Source: Amyloporia xantha (taxonomy: Eukaryota; Basidiomycota; Agaricomycetes; Polyporales; Adustoporiaceae). From it: a stretch of DNA of 64,000 nt. Within the stretch, counting starts at the first letter, position 1; every line of letters begins with the position of its first letter. Location of the stretch: the NCBI GenBank assembly GCA_036971615.1, contig JAYKKR010000014.1, positions 124,001 through 188,000 of the forward strand, read 5' to 3'. The notes below the pieces were generated by a model. The model searched no databases. It saw only the letters and a program-made list of their open reading frames with translations, and was not told where the DNA came from. A program made the position numbers and the translations under genes. Shown in pieces: positions 45,723-57,354 of the stretch.

Positions 45723-47051
45723 TCCGGTAGTCCGGATGTTAGTCGTAGCGCAGTGCCCGTCCTTGGTTTGGGACGCTGCTGGGTGGTCCGTGATGTGTAT
45801 CGCTATTCTTGGGTTCTGGGTGCTGGTGATGCTCTGTGTCCGTGTGATTGTAGAACTGGATGACCGTTCTTTCGTCGTCGTGTCAGGGCTGCTGTATCCA
45901 TATATTTAGTCTGCTTATCGTTATGTTAACGGGCCTCACCGCCCTCAATATGACACCGCCCCGAGCTGTGCCCGGGATAGTTTAATCTGTGTCAAATCTA
46001 TGTAAGCTCAATTTGAGCCGGTGAGCTAGCTAGGAGGTCATCGAATGATATGCACTATTCAAATCCCTACACTCCTCTTTGGCTCGGCCATTCGATACGT
46101 AATGTTTTTGTCTGTACACTGTGCCAGACAGTAGACAAGCTCAGGCTTTGCATTGATTTAATTCCTGCGGATAATATTGCCGCATGACTTGGTGATTGTG
46201 ATCACTGTACAGAAAGCGCGCGCAGAAATAGAGCTTCACACGTGACTCCACTGATCCCCAAGGAAGTCTGAAGTCAATATTTTACTCTGTGGGTGTGCGC
46301 CGACAGGACTTCCTTTTATGGCAGGTCAGCTTCCTCTTTGGGTGCTGGTCGGCCATCTGAGTTCGCGATCGAACCAAGTCTAGGTTACGTCATATTGAGC
46401 TTCTGTCGATCGGGTCTCTGGGGTATAAAAGCTACGGCCGCTCGATGTCGAATAGACATTCATCTTCCCCCCCAACCCCCATCTCACGACGACCCTCCGT
46501 CGGCTGGTGTCAATGCACACTGCCCACTCTGAAATTTACAAGACTTGTGTCTCCCTTCTATAACTTAGTATAAGCTTGAAATCATTTTTGGCGAATTTAC
46601 ATAACAACTTCCTCGTGAGGGTTTTGTCTCTGTACCAGAGTACCTTGCGCCACCGCAACATTGATTCGACCCTCTGAACAGAGCGCCCGGGCAATTGGAC
46701 CGGGCCGCTAATCCGCAATCACGTCACGCTGAGGTAAGCAAGAAAACCCGCGGGTCCGAGACGGACTCAGAAGGCCGGACATAACTTCATCTTGTCTCTT
46801 GCAACTGCCGGGTGTCCTCCAGGAGTCAACTCTACTTCCAGACGCCTGCAATCTGACACCTACCCGAATGACCGACATTGCGTAGTCAGCTCCGGTGCGA
46901 ATCATATCCCGACTACAACCATAAATACCACACGGTCTCACGTCCGAGCTATTCTGGCAGATTCATCTGCGGAGAAAGAACTCTGCGGTCTGACGAGTGG
47001 AAACGCATTTCATCCACTTTTCGACCTGCTTCACTGCAGTCACTGAACACC
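45723..47051. other. Intergenic, 1.3 kb, with a TATA-like promoter word
   Basis: No gene recognised. A good TATA-box-like word TATAAAAG lies at 46424-46431 (+), followed by a pyrimidine-rich stretch around 46463-46480. Either the F-box gene downstream has a long leader or a short unrecognised transcript starts here. Confidence 0.4.
46424..46431 (+). promoter_or_regulatory. Candidate TATA box
   Basis: TATAAAAG in GGGGTATAAAAGC context, with a C/T-rich stretch 35-50 bases downstream where fungal transcription often starts. It lies about 620 bases upstream of the F-box ATG. The downstream transcript is not identified. Confidence 0.4.
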
Positions 47052-48987
47052 ATGCACACACTGGCGACGATACCACAGGAGGTCCTTGAACACATTGCTT
47101 TTTATACTGGCACACACTCCTTTCTGGGTCCACCCTCTGATCTCATTCCTTTGCTCGGGCTGAATCACCGTTCGCATGCAGCGCTTTCCATTGACTCCAA
47201 CCCCCATCTCTGGGCTCGTATTTTTGCCTACAAATTCGATCTCTCTGCAGCTGTCCGCCGCATTGGTCAAGAGAATACTACCCCTGTAGCGATTGCACAG
47301 GAGTTTCGGAGACGATGCGAGCTTCTGAAGCGCATCCGGGCATGTACGGACACCGTGGCTCCCACGTTTGACGTCAGCAAGGGGCACCAGCGCATACTGA
47401 GTTCCGTACTCTGGATGGCTTACCTGATGATGCTGGAGAACGACGGGAAGAATGAGAGCCAACTGCGGGAGTACGCGCGTATCGATGAGTGGCTGAAACA
47501 GTACTTGCTCCATCCGTCGGGTGCCTCGCTCATTCGATGGTCGGTGAGGTTGGATCGGTGGGCACCGGGGAACGACGAGCGCATATCGTTGGCGATGTGG
47601 CTGTTCTGGATGCTGCTGAAAACGGGTGTGTGCGGTCCCCCCTTATTGCTGGTCTTCTAGGTGTGGCTGATCACGCATTACTCGCAGACGATTACATGAT
47701 GGATGACACGACCTTCCGCGACGCTATGAGCGTCCTGAAGCTCATCGCTCTGGGCGCGCATCAGGTTCGTTCTGCCGTCGTGCTCCTGCTGTACATGATT
47801 TGCTGATCGACTCTCACATAGTATGTCCTGTGCTCCCCAACCTGGCGAGAGTTTGTTCCCTCCACCCGGCTTAAGGACCCTTCGATTGTCCCATACTTCG
47901 GCTGCGAGTTGCGCCTCGCCCCTCCGGCCCCAGCGGCCCCAGCAGTCCTCGCATACCTAACTCTTCACAATAAGCTCTCCGTGTCATGGGATGCCATTAG
48001 CTATATGCGCCCGGTGGATCCCACTGTGCCGAGCGAGGCCGAGTGCGGGAGCGCAGAGTGGGAGGCGGAGTGGGCGCGGGGCATCCACATTGCAGAAGAG
48101 GGGAATTTTGGCACGGCAGAGCTGTCAGATGCGTTTGTCCCTGGCAGTCTGGAGGGCTCGTGGGAGGGCCTGTTCACGGTATGTCCAGTTCTCAATCAGC
48201 GCATCTCCGCTGTCCGCGGGGTGACGTCAAGCTGATCTAGCACTGATTTCCAATTCACAATGCAGTACACCGAGTTCACCGCATACGCGGCGCTTCTCTC
48301 CGGCGCATCACCATCAGTATTAGAACGCAGCCTACTTGCACAGCATCCGCAACTCTGGAAGCTTCGGGAGCATCACCTGTACGCGCAAGATGAGGAAGAA
48401 GATGGGAGCGTGGCTGTGGCAGGCGCTGCGCCGCTTTCGCCGGGAGCCCCGCTACGTGCGTATATACCGGTGGGGACGGAGCTGCATGAGGGGCCGGGCG
48501 GGCTGGAGGTGCGAGAGCCGGGGCGCCCGCCGGTGATTTATGAGAGTTTTGCGTACGCGAAGAAGCGGGGATGGAAGAGGCGGGTAAGAGATATCATTAT
48601 CACGGGAGAGGTGCGCATTTATGGCCTAGAGCGACTCGTATAGTTGCTGTGCTTTCATGACTAACTATTATGCGTGTTCCAGGGACATTCGGCGTGGGGA
48701 CAGTTCAACCTTGTTGGCCGGATCAGGCCGTGTGATGGGTTCATTAGCCTGTGTAAAGACTATGTGAGTGGTACTCGTTTTATAGCTCTGACTTCGGCGT
48801 ACGCGATGGTACGGCTAATGGTGTGTGATTCGAATTGTAGACGCATGGCGAGCGCGGGAGGTGGCTGTATCGATCTTATATGGTAGGCAACACACATGGG
48901 AACCTATCTGGGCGGTGGCGGGACACGCTCAGTCCGTCGGATGTGCTGGGATACGAAGGGTGTTTCTTGATGAGTAGGCGACGATGA
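47052..48987 (+). CDS. F-box domain protein
   Basis: Six exons (47052-47625, 47661-47764, 47822-48178, 48266-48610, 48683-48763, 48841-48987) give exactly 536 codons (535 residues). The N-terminal ~50 residues form an F-box: MHTLATIPQEVLEHIAFYTG, then IPLLGLNHRSHAALSI, then PHLWARIFAYKFD, with the expected P-x-E-[IVL]-x4-I pattern and Trp near the end. The remainder has no WD40 or LRR repeats that I can see; it contains helical stretches with many Trp and Leu, and an Ala/Pro-rich acidic segment. F-box proteins join substrates to SCF ubiquitin ligases through Skp1. Its target is unknown. The first intron is only 35 bases, near the lower limit for fungal introns. Confidence 0.82.
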
Positions 48988-49533
48988 TGTGCAGCCTAAT
49001 GAACTAGGGGCTATGGTCAAGGATCTCTGGGTGCCTGCGTTATAGCGCGCCACGTGCGGTACTTATTGGGTTTGCTGGAGGAGCTGCCTGCGATATCTAA
49101 TTATTTCATGAGGTTTGGACGGGTACCACGTTGACACATATGATACCATCAACGTCTCTTGCCATCGAGCATCGCATTTCTTCTCCTGTTCGCGATGAAT
49201 ATATTGGAACCCCACTGAAAATTTTCGCCAGAGAATGCATATATACAAGTGCAATGATATGTGGATGCGAAGTAGAACTTGGGCCGAAATCGAGATTCGG
49301 CGTGTAAATATATGGAAGGCTTTGGAAGCGAAACGGACGTTACGATTGTTACCATTTTTGGATCATCCCATCAGTGATCAAGGAGGAGTTGGTCACGTGC
49401 TGGCCACAATCCCATCTTACATTGTACGCAGCCAACCTCAGAAAGCATCCTCCGCCATCCCTGCCTACAAACTTATAGCAATAGCATTAATTCCAAACTT
49501 TCAGGCTACTATTCCAAGGACGCTCTCTGGTCA
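48988..49533. other. Intergenic
   Basis: No gene seen between the F-box and Nudix genes. AT-richer than its flanks; only short frames. Confidence 0.5.
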
Positions 49534-50621
49534 ATGTTTGGCTTTGGCAGATCGCGTCGGCCACAGTCAACAGCAGAGCCCATAACAAGAGAAAGATCCA
49601 CGAGGAATCAGCCGGAGGGATATCCGACTGGCGAAATCACGGAGGGGCAGTCGACAAGAGAGCGGTCGGCAAGGCCATCGACGTTAGCCAGTAGCAGCCG
49701 AGGTGCACATGGCGAGACATCTCATGGAAGAGGGCCGCGTGCACATCGTGGTCCCCTACGCCCAGCGGCGCCCCGCCTCTTCTCTGAGAATTCCACCCCG
49801 GCGGTGCCGGACAGCACCTGGTTTGCGACAGACTTTATGACGGGGGCGGGCATGGTTGTCATCCAGCCGTCGAGCGGGCGGGTCGTGCTGCTGTATGAGA
49901 CGGCCGCCAAGTTCTGGTTCCTGCCCAAGGGGAGAAAGGACGTCGGCGAGAGCCTCGAGCAGGCCGCGCTGCGCGAGGCATATGAGGAGGTGCGTCGGGG
50001 TTTTGTCCGTACCGAACTGGCGTGTCCGTTCATGCAGGGCCACTCTGAATTTAGTCGGGGTACCGTGTCGACTTTCTGCCGGTGATCGTACCGACGAACG
50101 CGCCTGCCCCGCCTGACTCGCCTTACAACGGCTGGCATATCCCGTCTACTGAACCCTATTACATGTCCATGATGTCGTGGAGCCCTCGCCACCACGGCCG
50201 GGCAGCAAGGCCTGGAGATTTGGGCGGCGAGTATCTCACGTTTTGGTACCTGGGGCAAATAGCCGCGGACGCCGTGAGTGGCCCGTCGACGCCTATACCT
50301 ATTGCGCGTGCTCATCTGTTACTTCGTCCTCTGTTCTGTTACTTGACTCTAAAGGCCCCGGAGCGTAACACAGGTATGCCGGACGAGCAGAACTACCAAG
50401 CGCACCTCCTGGACCCCCGCGACGCACACCACAAGTTGGAACAGTGTGGGCGGCTCGAACTTGCGCATATTTTGACCATGGGATATCAGCTTTGGTTGGA
50501 GACTCATAGAATCCTGCGTGGGAGACAAGAGAGAGCAAACGCTGCACCCCCAGCGGCCAGGGCCGGCTCTTTGGATAGAAACTATCGTGAACATCCTCCG
50601 GAACCAGATCCTGATTCATAG
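49534..50621 (+). CDS. Nudix hydrolase
   Basis: Three exons (49534-49989, 50055-50273, 50355-50621) give 313 residues. The first ~85 residues are disordered and Arg/Ser-rich. The Nudix domain follows: GAGMVVIQPSSGRVVLLYET, then KFWFLPKGRKDVGE, then QAALREAYEESGYRVDFLPV. This fits the Nudix box G-x5-E-x7-R-E-U-x-E-E-x-G-U, with the metal-binding Glu pair (YEE) directly at the exon 1/exon 2 boundary. The C-terminal part (about residues 190-310) includes a WYLGQIAAD strand and the helical RLELAHILTMGYQLW. Such fungal proteins are usually annotated as NUDIX-domain or diphosphoinositol-polyphosphate/diadenosine-polyphosphate hydrolases; the substrate cannot be told from sequence alone. Confidence 0.87.
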
Positions 50622-51293
50622 CGTCATGCCTTCATCAGGCTCTTCTGTCAACGGTACCTGTCCTCAATATGGAATGCACTTTCTGTCGATCTTCACTGTT
50701 TGCTCTAACATTACAGCCGTTTCTCCCTTTCACGGACAGGAACATATGTTCGCACTCTAAGCTGTATCGGTGGCTTTAACGTATTCGGTCCTTGCACTTG
50801 TATGATAACTTATGGTCTCGTGTAGCGTGATGCATTCTAGGCATCCGTAGGGCCGTCTCCTTGGTGCTCAGTACCATGATGGTGTGTCCTCGGGAGTCGG
50901 TGTGTCGATACAACTGCAGAGTTCTACTAATCAGAGGACCCTCATGGCGCGCAACGCATGGCATCACACGAGAGCAAGCACTACAGTGTATCATATGCAT
51001 AGCGGTACAAGGCCTGTCTAACATCAAGGATCGTGGTGGGTGGAAAGAACGACGTATACAACACAGTGGCTGGTGATATTCGGAACAGTACAGCTATACC
51101 AGATATTGAGAGTCGAGAACCAGCGACCAAATGAGAGCTGAAGGACATAAATAGGGCAAAGTTTTGAAAGGAGAACTAATTTCTGTCAATGCCAGCTCGA
51201 CGGCAATCGACTTTACGCTGCGCGCGAGGGGAAGGATGAATAAACTGCACTCATACGCATTCTCAAGAATCTAGTAGAAGCCGCAGCCTGTGC
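50622..51293. other. Intergenic, convergent
   Basis: Between the 3' ends of the Nudix gene (+) and the Ser-rich membrane protein (-). No gene recognised. Confidence 0.5.
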
Positions 51294-53150
51294 TCATCGT
51301 CTATAAGAGGAGAAAGAACTGGACGTATTGGGCGTGCCAACAGCGTAGATGGTGTTTCTATACGGGTCTACACTGTCCGCTCGTGATACCCGTGCATCGG
51401 GTGCACGTGTCCCGAACGAGCTTGACGACGCCCTCGACGAACGGTTAGAGTTGAATACCGCGTCGGGGTCGCGCCGGCCCGGCCACAGCGAGAACGAGTT
51501 GCGGAACGGGCCCCAGCCCACTGGCTGCTCGACGGGCGTGACGAGGGGGACTGCGAGCGCCGAGGGAGTGCTGGGGGATACGGACTGCGACAAGGGCGCA
51601 CCGTACTGTGCAGGAGCGCCCGAAGCAGATATGCCGGTGCCGCGGCCTAAAGGCGACGGCTGGAACGTCGTCCAGCGCGGGCTGCTGTCGCCAGACTCCA
51701 ACATGTGAGCGGATGGTTGGCGCAGTGGGGCGGTCGAGCTTGTCTGTGAGTAGGACGTCCCACGGAAGGCGTCGGCGGCGGTGGGGACGGACTGGATCCC
51801 CGTGGTGTTGTCGAATGGGTCCGGACCGTACCCGAGGACGGAGCCCGGCACGCTGAAGTGGAGGCGGCGCTTGCGTTTCTGCTGCCGCGTGCGCTTGTTG
51901 CGGTATCGGACAAAGAGCAAGAGGAGGACGAGGATGCCGATGGCGCCCAAAACGCTGCCTACGACAGCGCCGGCGATCGTTGCGCGTTTGCGCGCGGCGC
52001 TGTAAAGTTGTGGGATGTGCCGTCAGCTGTGCGATTCTCGCTGAAGGCCAAAGCCGAGGCTTGGTTACGGGTGGTGGGTGGTAACAGCTACTCACTCTGT
52101 CTGATTTGAACCCGGATGTTTCATGGATCCATATGGCGTTGATGAGGAGGACGAGGGTAACTCAGATGTCGAAGGCCCTGAGCCAGATGCTTGCGATGGG
52201 CCGGGCACAGGAGGTATTGATGTAAGGAACGAGGTGACCGAGGCTGGGAGGGTGGACGTTGAGGATGAGGGTCCGCTGCCCAGTCCTAAGGCTCCTGAAT
52301 CATCGCTAAGTGACAAACTTAATATGAGCAACTTCTGGTGGAAGTGACTTGTGAGCCTGACCTTGACACAGGGGCAGGAGTCCCTGACGAAGCCGGCTGA
52401 GGAGATGAAGGCGATGGAGAAAAGGTGAAAGAAGATGATGAGGCCAAGATAGAAATAGAAGAACCCGCTGAAGAGCTCGAGACAGGGCTAGAAAGAGAGA
52501 CTACAGAAGAGGGGGCAGATGCCTGCAATACCGAAGGGAAACCAGTCGAGGACGAAAGGGTACTGGAGGCAGAACTAATGGAACTCGAAGCCGAGCTGGA
52601 GATGCTGCTAGATTGCGACTGTGTAGCACTTATACCGGTGCTGTTGAGTGGGGTCAACTCAAGGCCGTGCGATCGGGAATGGGAGGGATCTCACCTAGAT
52701 ATCGCTGAAGACGAGCTGAATGAAAAGCTGCTCAGTCCTGTGACGTTCGCACTAGCACTAATGCAGGTGAGAGGAGGTTCATGGGATATGCTAAATCGCA
52801 GGCTCGCACCTAGAAGCTGAAGTCGAGGCGGAAGCAGAACTTGAAGGAGTTGAGGATACTCCAGACGAAGACGAAGCAGAACTCTGCCCTGAAGAGGTAG
52901 ACAGAGGAATGCTCGCTGTCGACGAGAGCATACTCGAGCTGCTTCCGAACACCGAAGGGATCTCACCACTACTGGTGGAAGATGAAGAAGAAGAGTTGAG
53001 AGAAGAGGTAGCGCAGTTAGTCACCACTGTCGCGAAACAGGGTGTCGACGTCGAGCTTGACGCCGAGGAGGACCACATTGAGGAGGGATCAGACGGGGCT
53101 GCGTATCCAGGGGTGTCAGACCCACGGCCCCCCGAGCGTGAAACCGACAT
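51294..53150 (-). CDS. Ser-rich single-pass surface protein, mucin/sensor-like
   Basis: Five exons (53150-52810, 52757-52695, 52640-52362, 52305-52096, 51999-51294) close in frame to 532 residues. The outer part is ~60% Ser/Thr/Pro/Ala with long poly-Ser runs, expected to be heavily O-glycosylated, and includes one Cys pair (TPCFATVVTNCATSS). One transmembrane helix follows (AGAVVGSVLGAIGILVLLLL) with a strong stop-transfer signal (FVRYRNKRTRQQKRKRR). The ~200-residue cytoplasmic tail is Ser/Pro-rich and ends FSSYRR. The layout resembles fungal cell-wall sensors of the Wsc/Mid2 type, although no WSC domain is seen. The start is uncertain: ATG 53150 gives no signal peptide, so an upstream exon with one is likely missing from this model. 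Confidence 0.65.
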
Positions 53151-54191
53151 CGCAGGAAGTGCACAATGGCACAATGTGAGCCCTAGAGCTCGCCTGGAGC
53201 TGGCAATTAGCACAGACAAGGAGGTCAGGACGAGGGATTCAGGGAAACAAAACTACCACAGGCAGCGTAAGAAGAAGTAACCGAGGACTCCAGGTCACTC
53301 TGGCTGGCGGTGCTGCATAATGATGTGTCGGTGATGGATGCGACTTCGGGTGTCACATACTGGCGGAATCAGCTTGATGGGACTTCATACCGACGGCGGC
53401 GCCACAATCTCATTTCCCAGAGCCCAGAGGATGCACAAGACAAGTAGATCGATGACCGCAGTGTTGGCCTGGTAACTTATAATGTACAGATCCGCGACCA
53501 TTGGAGAGGTGATTGCCGTGCAAAGTTGCGCCCGGCGCCTACATGTGTTCAGTGTTTGCTGCTAGCTCGTGTTCGAACATCTGAAGTAGCGCCAAAATCA
53601 GTGGCTGAGGTTTTCTAGACCTAGCACGAATGTGTGAAACCAAGCACCTGGAATGCTCAGTGCTCATATCTTCAAATTTTGGGCCAGGCTAGGCCACTTG
53701 ATGGAATTTCATATCTTTCTGTGATTTTAGGGGACTTGGGTCCATTAATACCTGGTGAGAATTAGATGTTCATGTGGTTGCATCCAATTCTACCCGGAGA
53801 AATGATATCGTGGCATGGGGACCGGCCCACCGAAGCGGCGAGGCCACAAAGGACACAGAAAGATCGATCGAAGGAGGCTTGTACATGGTAATTCGGCTTC
53901 GCGGGTGATCGAGTGCACGGTTGGCAGATCTGTTGAAATGATATATATCGCGAACACTTCTACATGATGTATCAGTACACGACGCGAACGAGAGAGTTCC
54001 AGGGCTACATAGAATCGGAAAGCTCATAGAGACAGACTTGAAATTAAGTACGTTACCATACGTGTCGCCCGCCTACTACCCCGGGCCCAGGGCCACGACC
54101 AACACCTTTGTCGCCTCACAACTACCTTTAGCATCACCGATTGACACTCACAGCTCCACTTCCCACAGCGCGTGATCAGCTTCGCAGGCCA
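53151..54191. other. Intergenic, 1.0 kb
   Basis: No gene recognised. A signal-peptide exon for the Ser-rich surface protein may lie in the left part on the minus strand, but I could not identify it with confidence. Confidence 0.4.
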
Positions 54192-55995
54192 TCACCGAAT
54201 GCCCGTCCCGTCTAGGACGCTCAGCGTCCGTCTCAGTTCCTTTCGTTTACCCCACACGTCCCAGACCTTCAACTTTGACTCCTCCGGCACAGCCAAAACG
54301 AGTCTCTGGCCGTTCGGGCTCAGCACGCTCCCGGCAACATTCACATTCGCCGCCTGGAGTGAGACGAGCTGGCGAAGGGAGGGCAACGCGTGCACAACCA
54401 CGGAATTGGCGATCCGCGAGGGGATGGGATCCGAGGGGAACGAGTGCGACTCGAGATGCACCGAGGGGGGCGGTGCCGGCGTGGATTTACCTGGGCCGTG
54501 GGTACTCAGCAGCTCTTTGCAGTGTGCGGAAAAGTGGAGCGACGTGATCTGGGCGTCCAGCTCCAGTTTGGTGGGGTGGACAGATGTAGGATGAGAAGTC
54601 GGGGAGGCGCCTATGTTCCAGAGCCGGATCGTTCCCGTACCATCTGGGGCGGAGTCGCCGCTAGCCAGTAGTTTAGGCTGCCACGGGCACCATGCCAAAG
54701 CCTGCGAAAGCCGCCGGAGAAGAGAGGTTATAATATCAATCAGGCGAATATATATCAAAGGATTTCTCATGACTACGTACGTGCACTGGGCCGACATGCT
54801 GTATCTTGCGGCGCCGCTGGATGAGCTCGCCAACATCGAGAGGGGCGTTTTGTCTAGAGTCCCACACATGCACGACTCCGCTTTCATCGCCGCTGGCGAA
54901 AAACTTGCCTTCCGTGTTCCATGTTAAGCTGCAGATCTTTGACTGGTGGCGCGTCACTTTCTTGGTCTGCTCCTTCATCTTTGGAGTCTCTTTTATTCTG
55001 GTGTCGAAGTGGCGAATCGTGCCGCGGACACCGCCGACCGTCAGCACCGGTCCATTCCAGTCCATAGCGGTGACTGGTTTTGTTGTCCAATGCGCAGTCA
55101 TTTTCTTTGTGGAAAGATCCCACAACTGGATGAGGCCCTTGCTGGTGGATACGGCGACCACGTTCGGCTGGTCCCTGCCACCACATCGCACGAGCTGCAG
55201 GCTACCCTGCTCCTCGCGAATCTTGCAGAGTTGCGCCACATCATCGTTGGCGATGATATTTTTATAGTGGACGCGATTTCCGCGACCAAAGACCATGATG
55301 TTTTGCTCTGACCAGCTGACTGGGCACGCGCCATTCTTCGCATCTGTTTCTGCAACGGAGAAGTCGATGTTCATTTTCCCACCGCGAAGGTGGTAGGTGG
55401 CGGACTCGGCCACGGGCGGGTTCACGGTCGCGCCACGAACATCTTGCAGTGAACTTGCAGAGGCCTTGCGCATGAGTTCAAGGCCCTCGGCCATCACGCT
55501 CGACGAGACAGACGTCTGGCGCGAGAGCGACCGGTCGGAATAGGTGAAGGACCGTTCTGCGTACGTGAACGACGCGCTCGTACCGACGAGCCGTGAGCGG
55601 CGTAAGGGTGCCGTCGACGTTGACGCTTCGGTCCCAAAGTGAGGTTCGTCCCTGGAAATACTTGGCATTCGGTCATACTACAGTGAAACGCGTCGATTCA
55701 TGAGTACGGTCGCGTCTGTTACATCAGACGGGTGCAAGCTACTGACGTTCAGATCCTGTGGTGGTATGTGCGCTATAGTCCTGTGAAAGACAGAGGAGAT
55801 TCTTGTAGACATGCGAGGTCTTTTCCGCTCCGCGGAATCATCTTCCAGGCCGGAAAGGACGCGCTTCCTGTGCTGACCCCGCGTAAGAGGGCCGCTGCTG
55901 CGATGGATATTCAGCGCGATAAATATCGGAACGGTGAGAAAGGAAAGCTCGTCGGCTCACCTAGGGCTCGGAGAGTCAGATAACAGAAACGACAT
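54192..55995 (-). CDS. CDC20/FZR-like WD40 protein, copy 2
   Basis: Four minus-strand exons (55995-55961, 55894-55747, 55677-54781, 54701-54192) give exactly 530 codons (529 residues). The first two exons (MSFLLSDSPSPRSGPLTRGQ, then a basic KRKRPRMS-like patch ... IPPQDLN) add up to 183 nt, the same as exon 1 of copy 1. Exon 3 starts YDRMPSISRD, where a C-box (DR[FY]IPxR) is expected but altered. WD40 repeats include CPVSWSEQNIMVFGRGNRVH, SKGLIQLWDLSTKKM, CSLTWNTEGKFFASGDESGV, then after the conserved intron ALAWCPWQPKLLASGDSAPD and ITSLHFSAHCKELLSTHG. The protein ends Gly-Ile-Arg, the APC/C-docking tail. It is more diverged from textbook Cdc20 than copy 1 and may be a meiosis- or lineage-specific activator. 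It shares a ~330-bp divergent promoter with the CRIB-repeat gene. Confidence 0.85.
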
Positions 55996-56325
55996 GTTGG
56001 TGTGAATGTGGTAGAGGTGAAAGAGTGAAGGAGAGATCGATATAAATCCGGCTCAAACCAGGCCACCGCGGATGGAGTTACGTAATCGGCAGCGCGTTAT
56101 TGACGCGCTCTCTGGCCGTGTCATGATGCCCACGTGATCGTGGCCACGGACGCGTCCATCAGAGCCGCGCTCTCACGCAGCTGTGCTCAAAGCGCGGACG
56201 CCTCCCATCTGGGAAAGAATGGCGACTCCTTTCTTCTTTGTTTTCTTTATCTTGCTCCGATGCTCGACACAGCGGCCGAAATATAGCAACAACTAGTCGG
56301 TCCTTACCGTCAGCCACAAGCCACA

Positions 56326-57354
56326 ATGCCAACTCTTTTCAACGGCCGCACCAGGCGCCACTCGACCGCATCGTGTTTTAACATAGTATCCTCACCCTCG
56401 CCAACTCAAGCCACTTCGGTCCCTGTAGCCTCTCGCAAACATATTCGTCGATTCTCCAGTATGGGAAACTGCTTAAAGGGCATGAAAGCTGCTTCTCAAT
56501 CACCGCAGCAGCACGACGGCGGCGACCTGGGAATCTCGTATCCTTGGAACTTTGAGGTAGACGATATGGTCTCGTGATGCTAGCTTTATCTGACGTTTCG
56601 TACAGCACAAAGTGCATGTTGACGAGCAGTACGTATCCCACTCGCAGGTTGTGACGACTATCATCTCATGAGGGCTCGCACAGTCTGAATGGATTGCCGC
56701 CGACATGGTCTGCCCTAATGGCAGCCAACAATGAGCAGGAATCCGAGGTCGTCGCAGCTCAGGTCAACTTCTTCTGTCTCGGAAAGAAAGCACCTGTCCC
56801 TCAGCCAAAGGCTGTCGCGAAGCAGCCTCGCGAACCCAATGTCTCTAGAGACGAGGAAATCTCCAAACCGTGGGGCACGCAGGTCCGTCTTGTTCCTGCA
56901 TCTTAATGTCTGGTCTCTGACAAGGATGTATGCATAGCACAATATCCATGTCGACGAGAAGTACGTCACTCGTCTCGTTCCTTTGTTCTTGATCTGAACC
57001 GACTCCAGTCTCAACGGATTGCCGCCGGCGTGGGCTCTGCTACTATCACAGTCTGCGCAAGAAAAGACACAACCCTTGGCAGGCGGCGACCCCCAGATCT
57101 CGTTACCGTGGAACTTCAAGGTCGGTCCCTTATCATTCTGCAATGTCATTTTCTCAGCCTCTCGAGTGTTTAGCGCGACATCCATGTTTATGTGGGGTAT
57201 GTTTTGACCAGTTCCTTGACCATTTTGTTGTTCTCAGAAGTTAATTTTCAGGGCTGATGGGGTACCTCGAGGTCTGCCTCCTGCGTTAGTTGCACGTCTT
57301 CCCGAAGTCGGCTACACCGAGGCCACAGTGGCGGCCATCAATAATAAACAGTAA
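56326..57354 (+). CDS. Protein with three tandem CRIB (p21-Rho-binding) modules
   Basis: Seven exons (56326-56556, 56606-56628, 56684-56882, 56938-56960, 57009-57120, 57174-57196, 57252-57354) sum to exactly 238 codons (237 residues). Three CRIB-type units occur: ISYPWNFEHKVHVDEHLNGL (residues ~70-89), ISKPWGTQHNIHVDENLNGL (~144-163) and ISLPWNFKRDIHVYVG (~189-204) followed by a diverged RGLPPALVARL. Each has LPPxW or LPPAL downstream, as in PAK kinases, and the last ends GYTEATVAAINN like the kinase neighbour's GLSEEEIATINS. There is no kinase domain. Unit 1 keeps all CRIB landmarks (ISxP..F.H..HV); unit 2 lost the Phe and unit 3 has Arg in place of the first His. Such a protein would bind Cdc42/Rac-GTP and could act as competitor or scaffold; that is inference. 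An internal in-frame ATG at 56461 begins MGNCLKG. Confidence 0.8.

Noticed and set aside
54736..55668. Start of CDC20-like copy 2 at the ATG of MPSISRDEPH
   Set aside because: Two upstream exons (55995-55961, 55894-55747) join in phase and add a plausible basic N-terminus, with the intron placed in front of the C-box as in copy 1.
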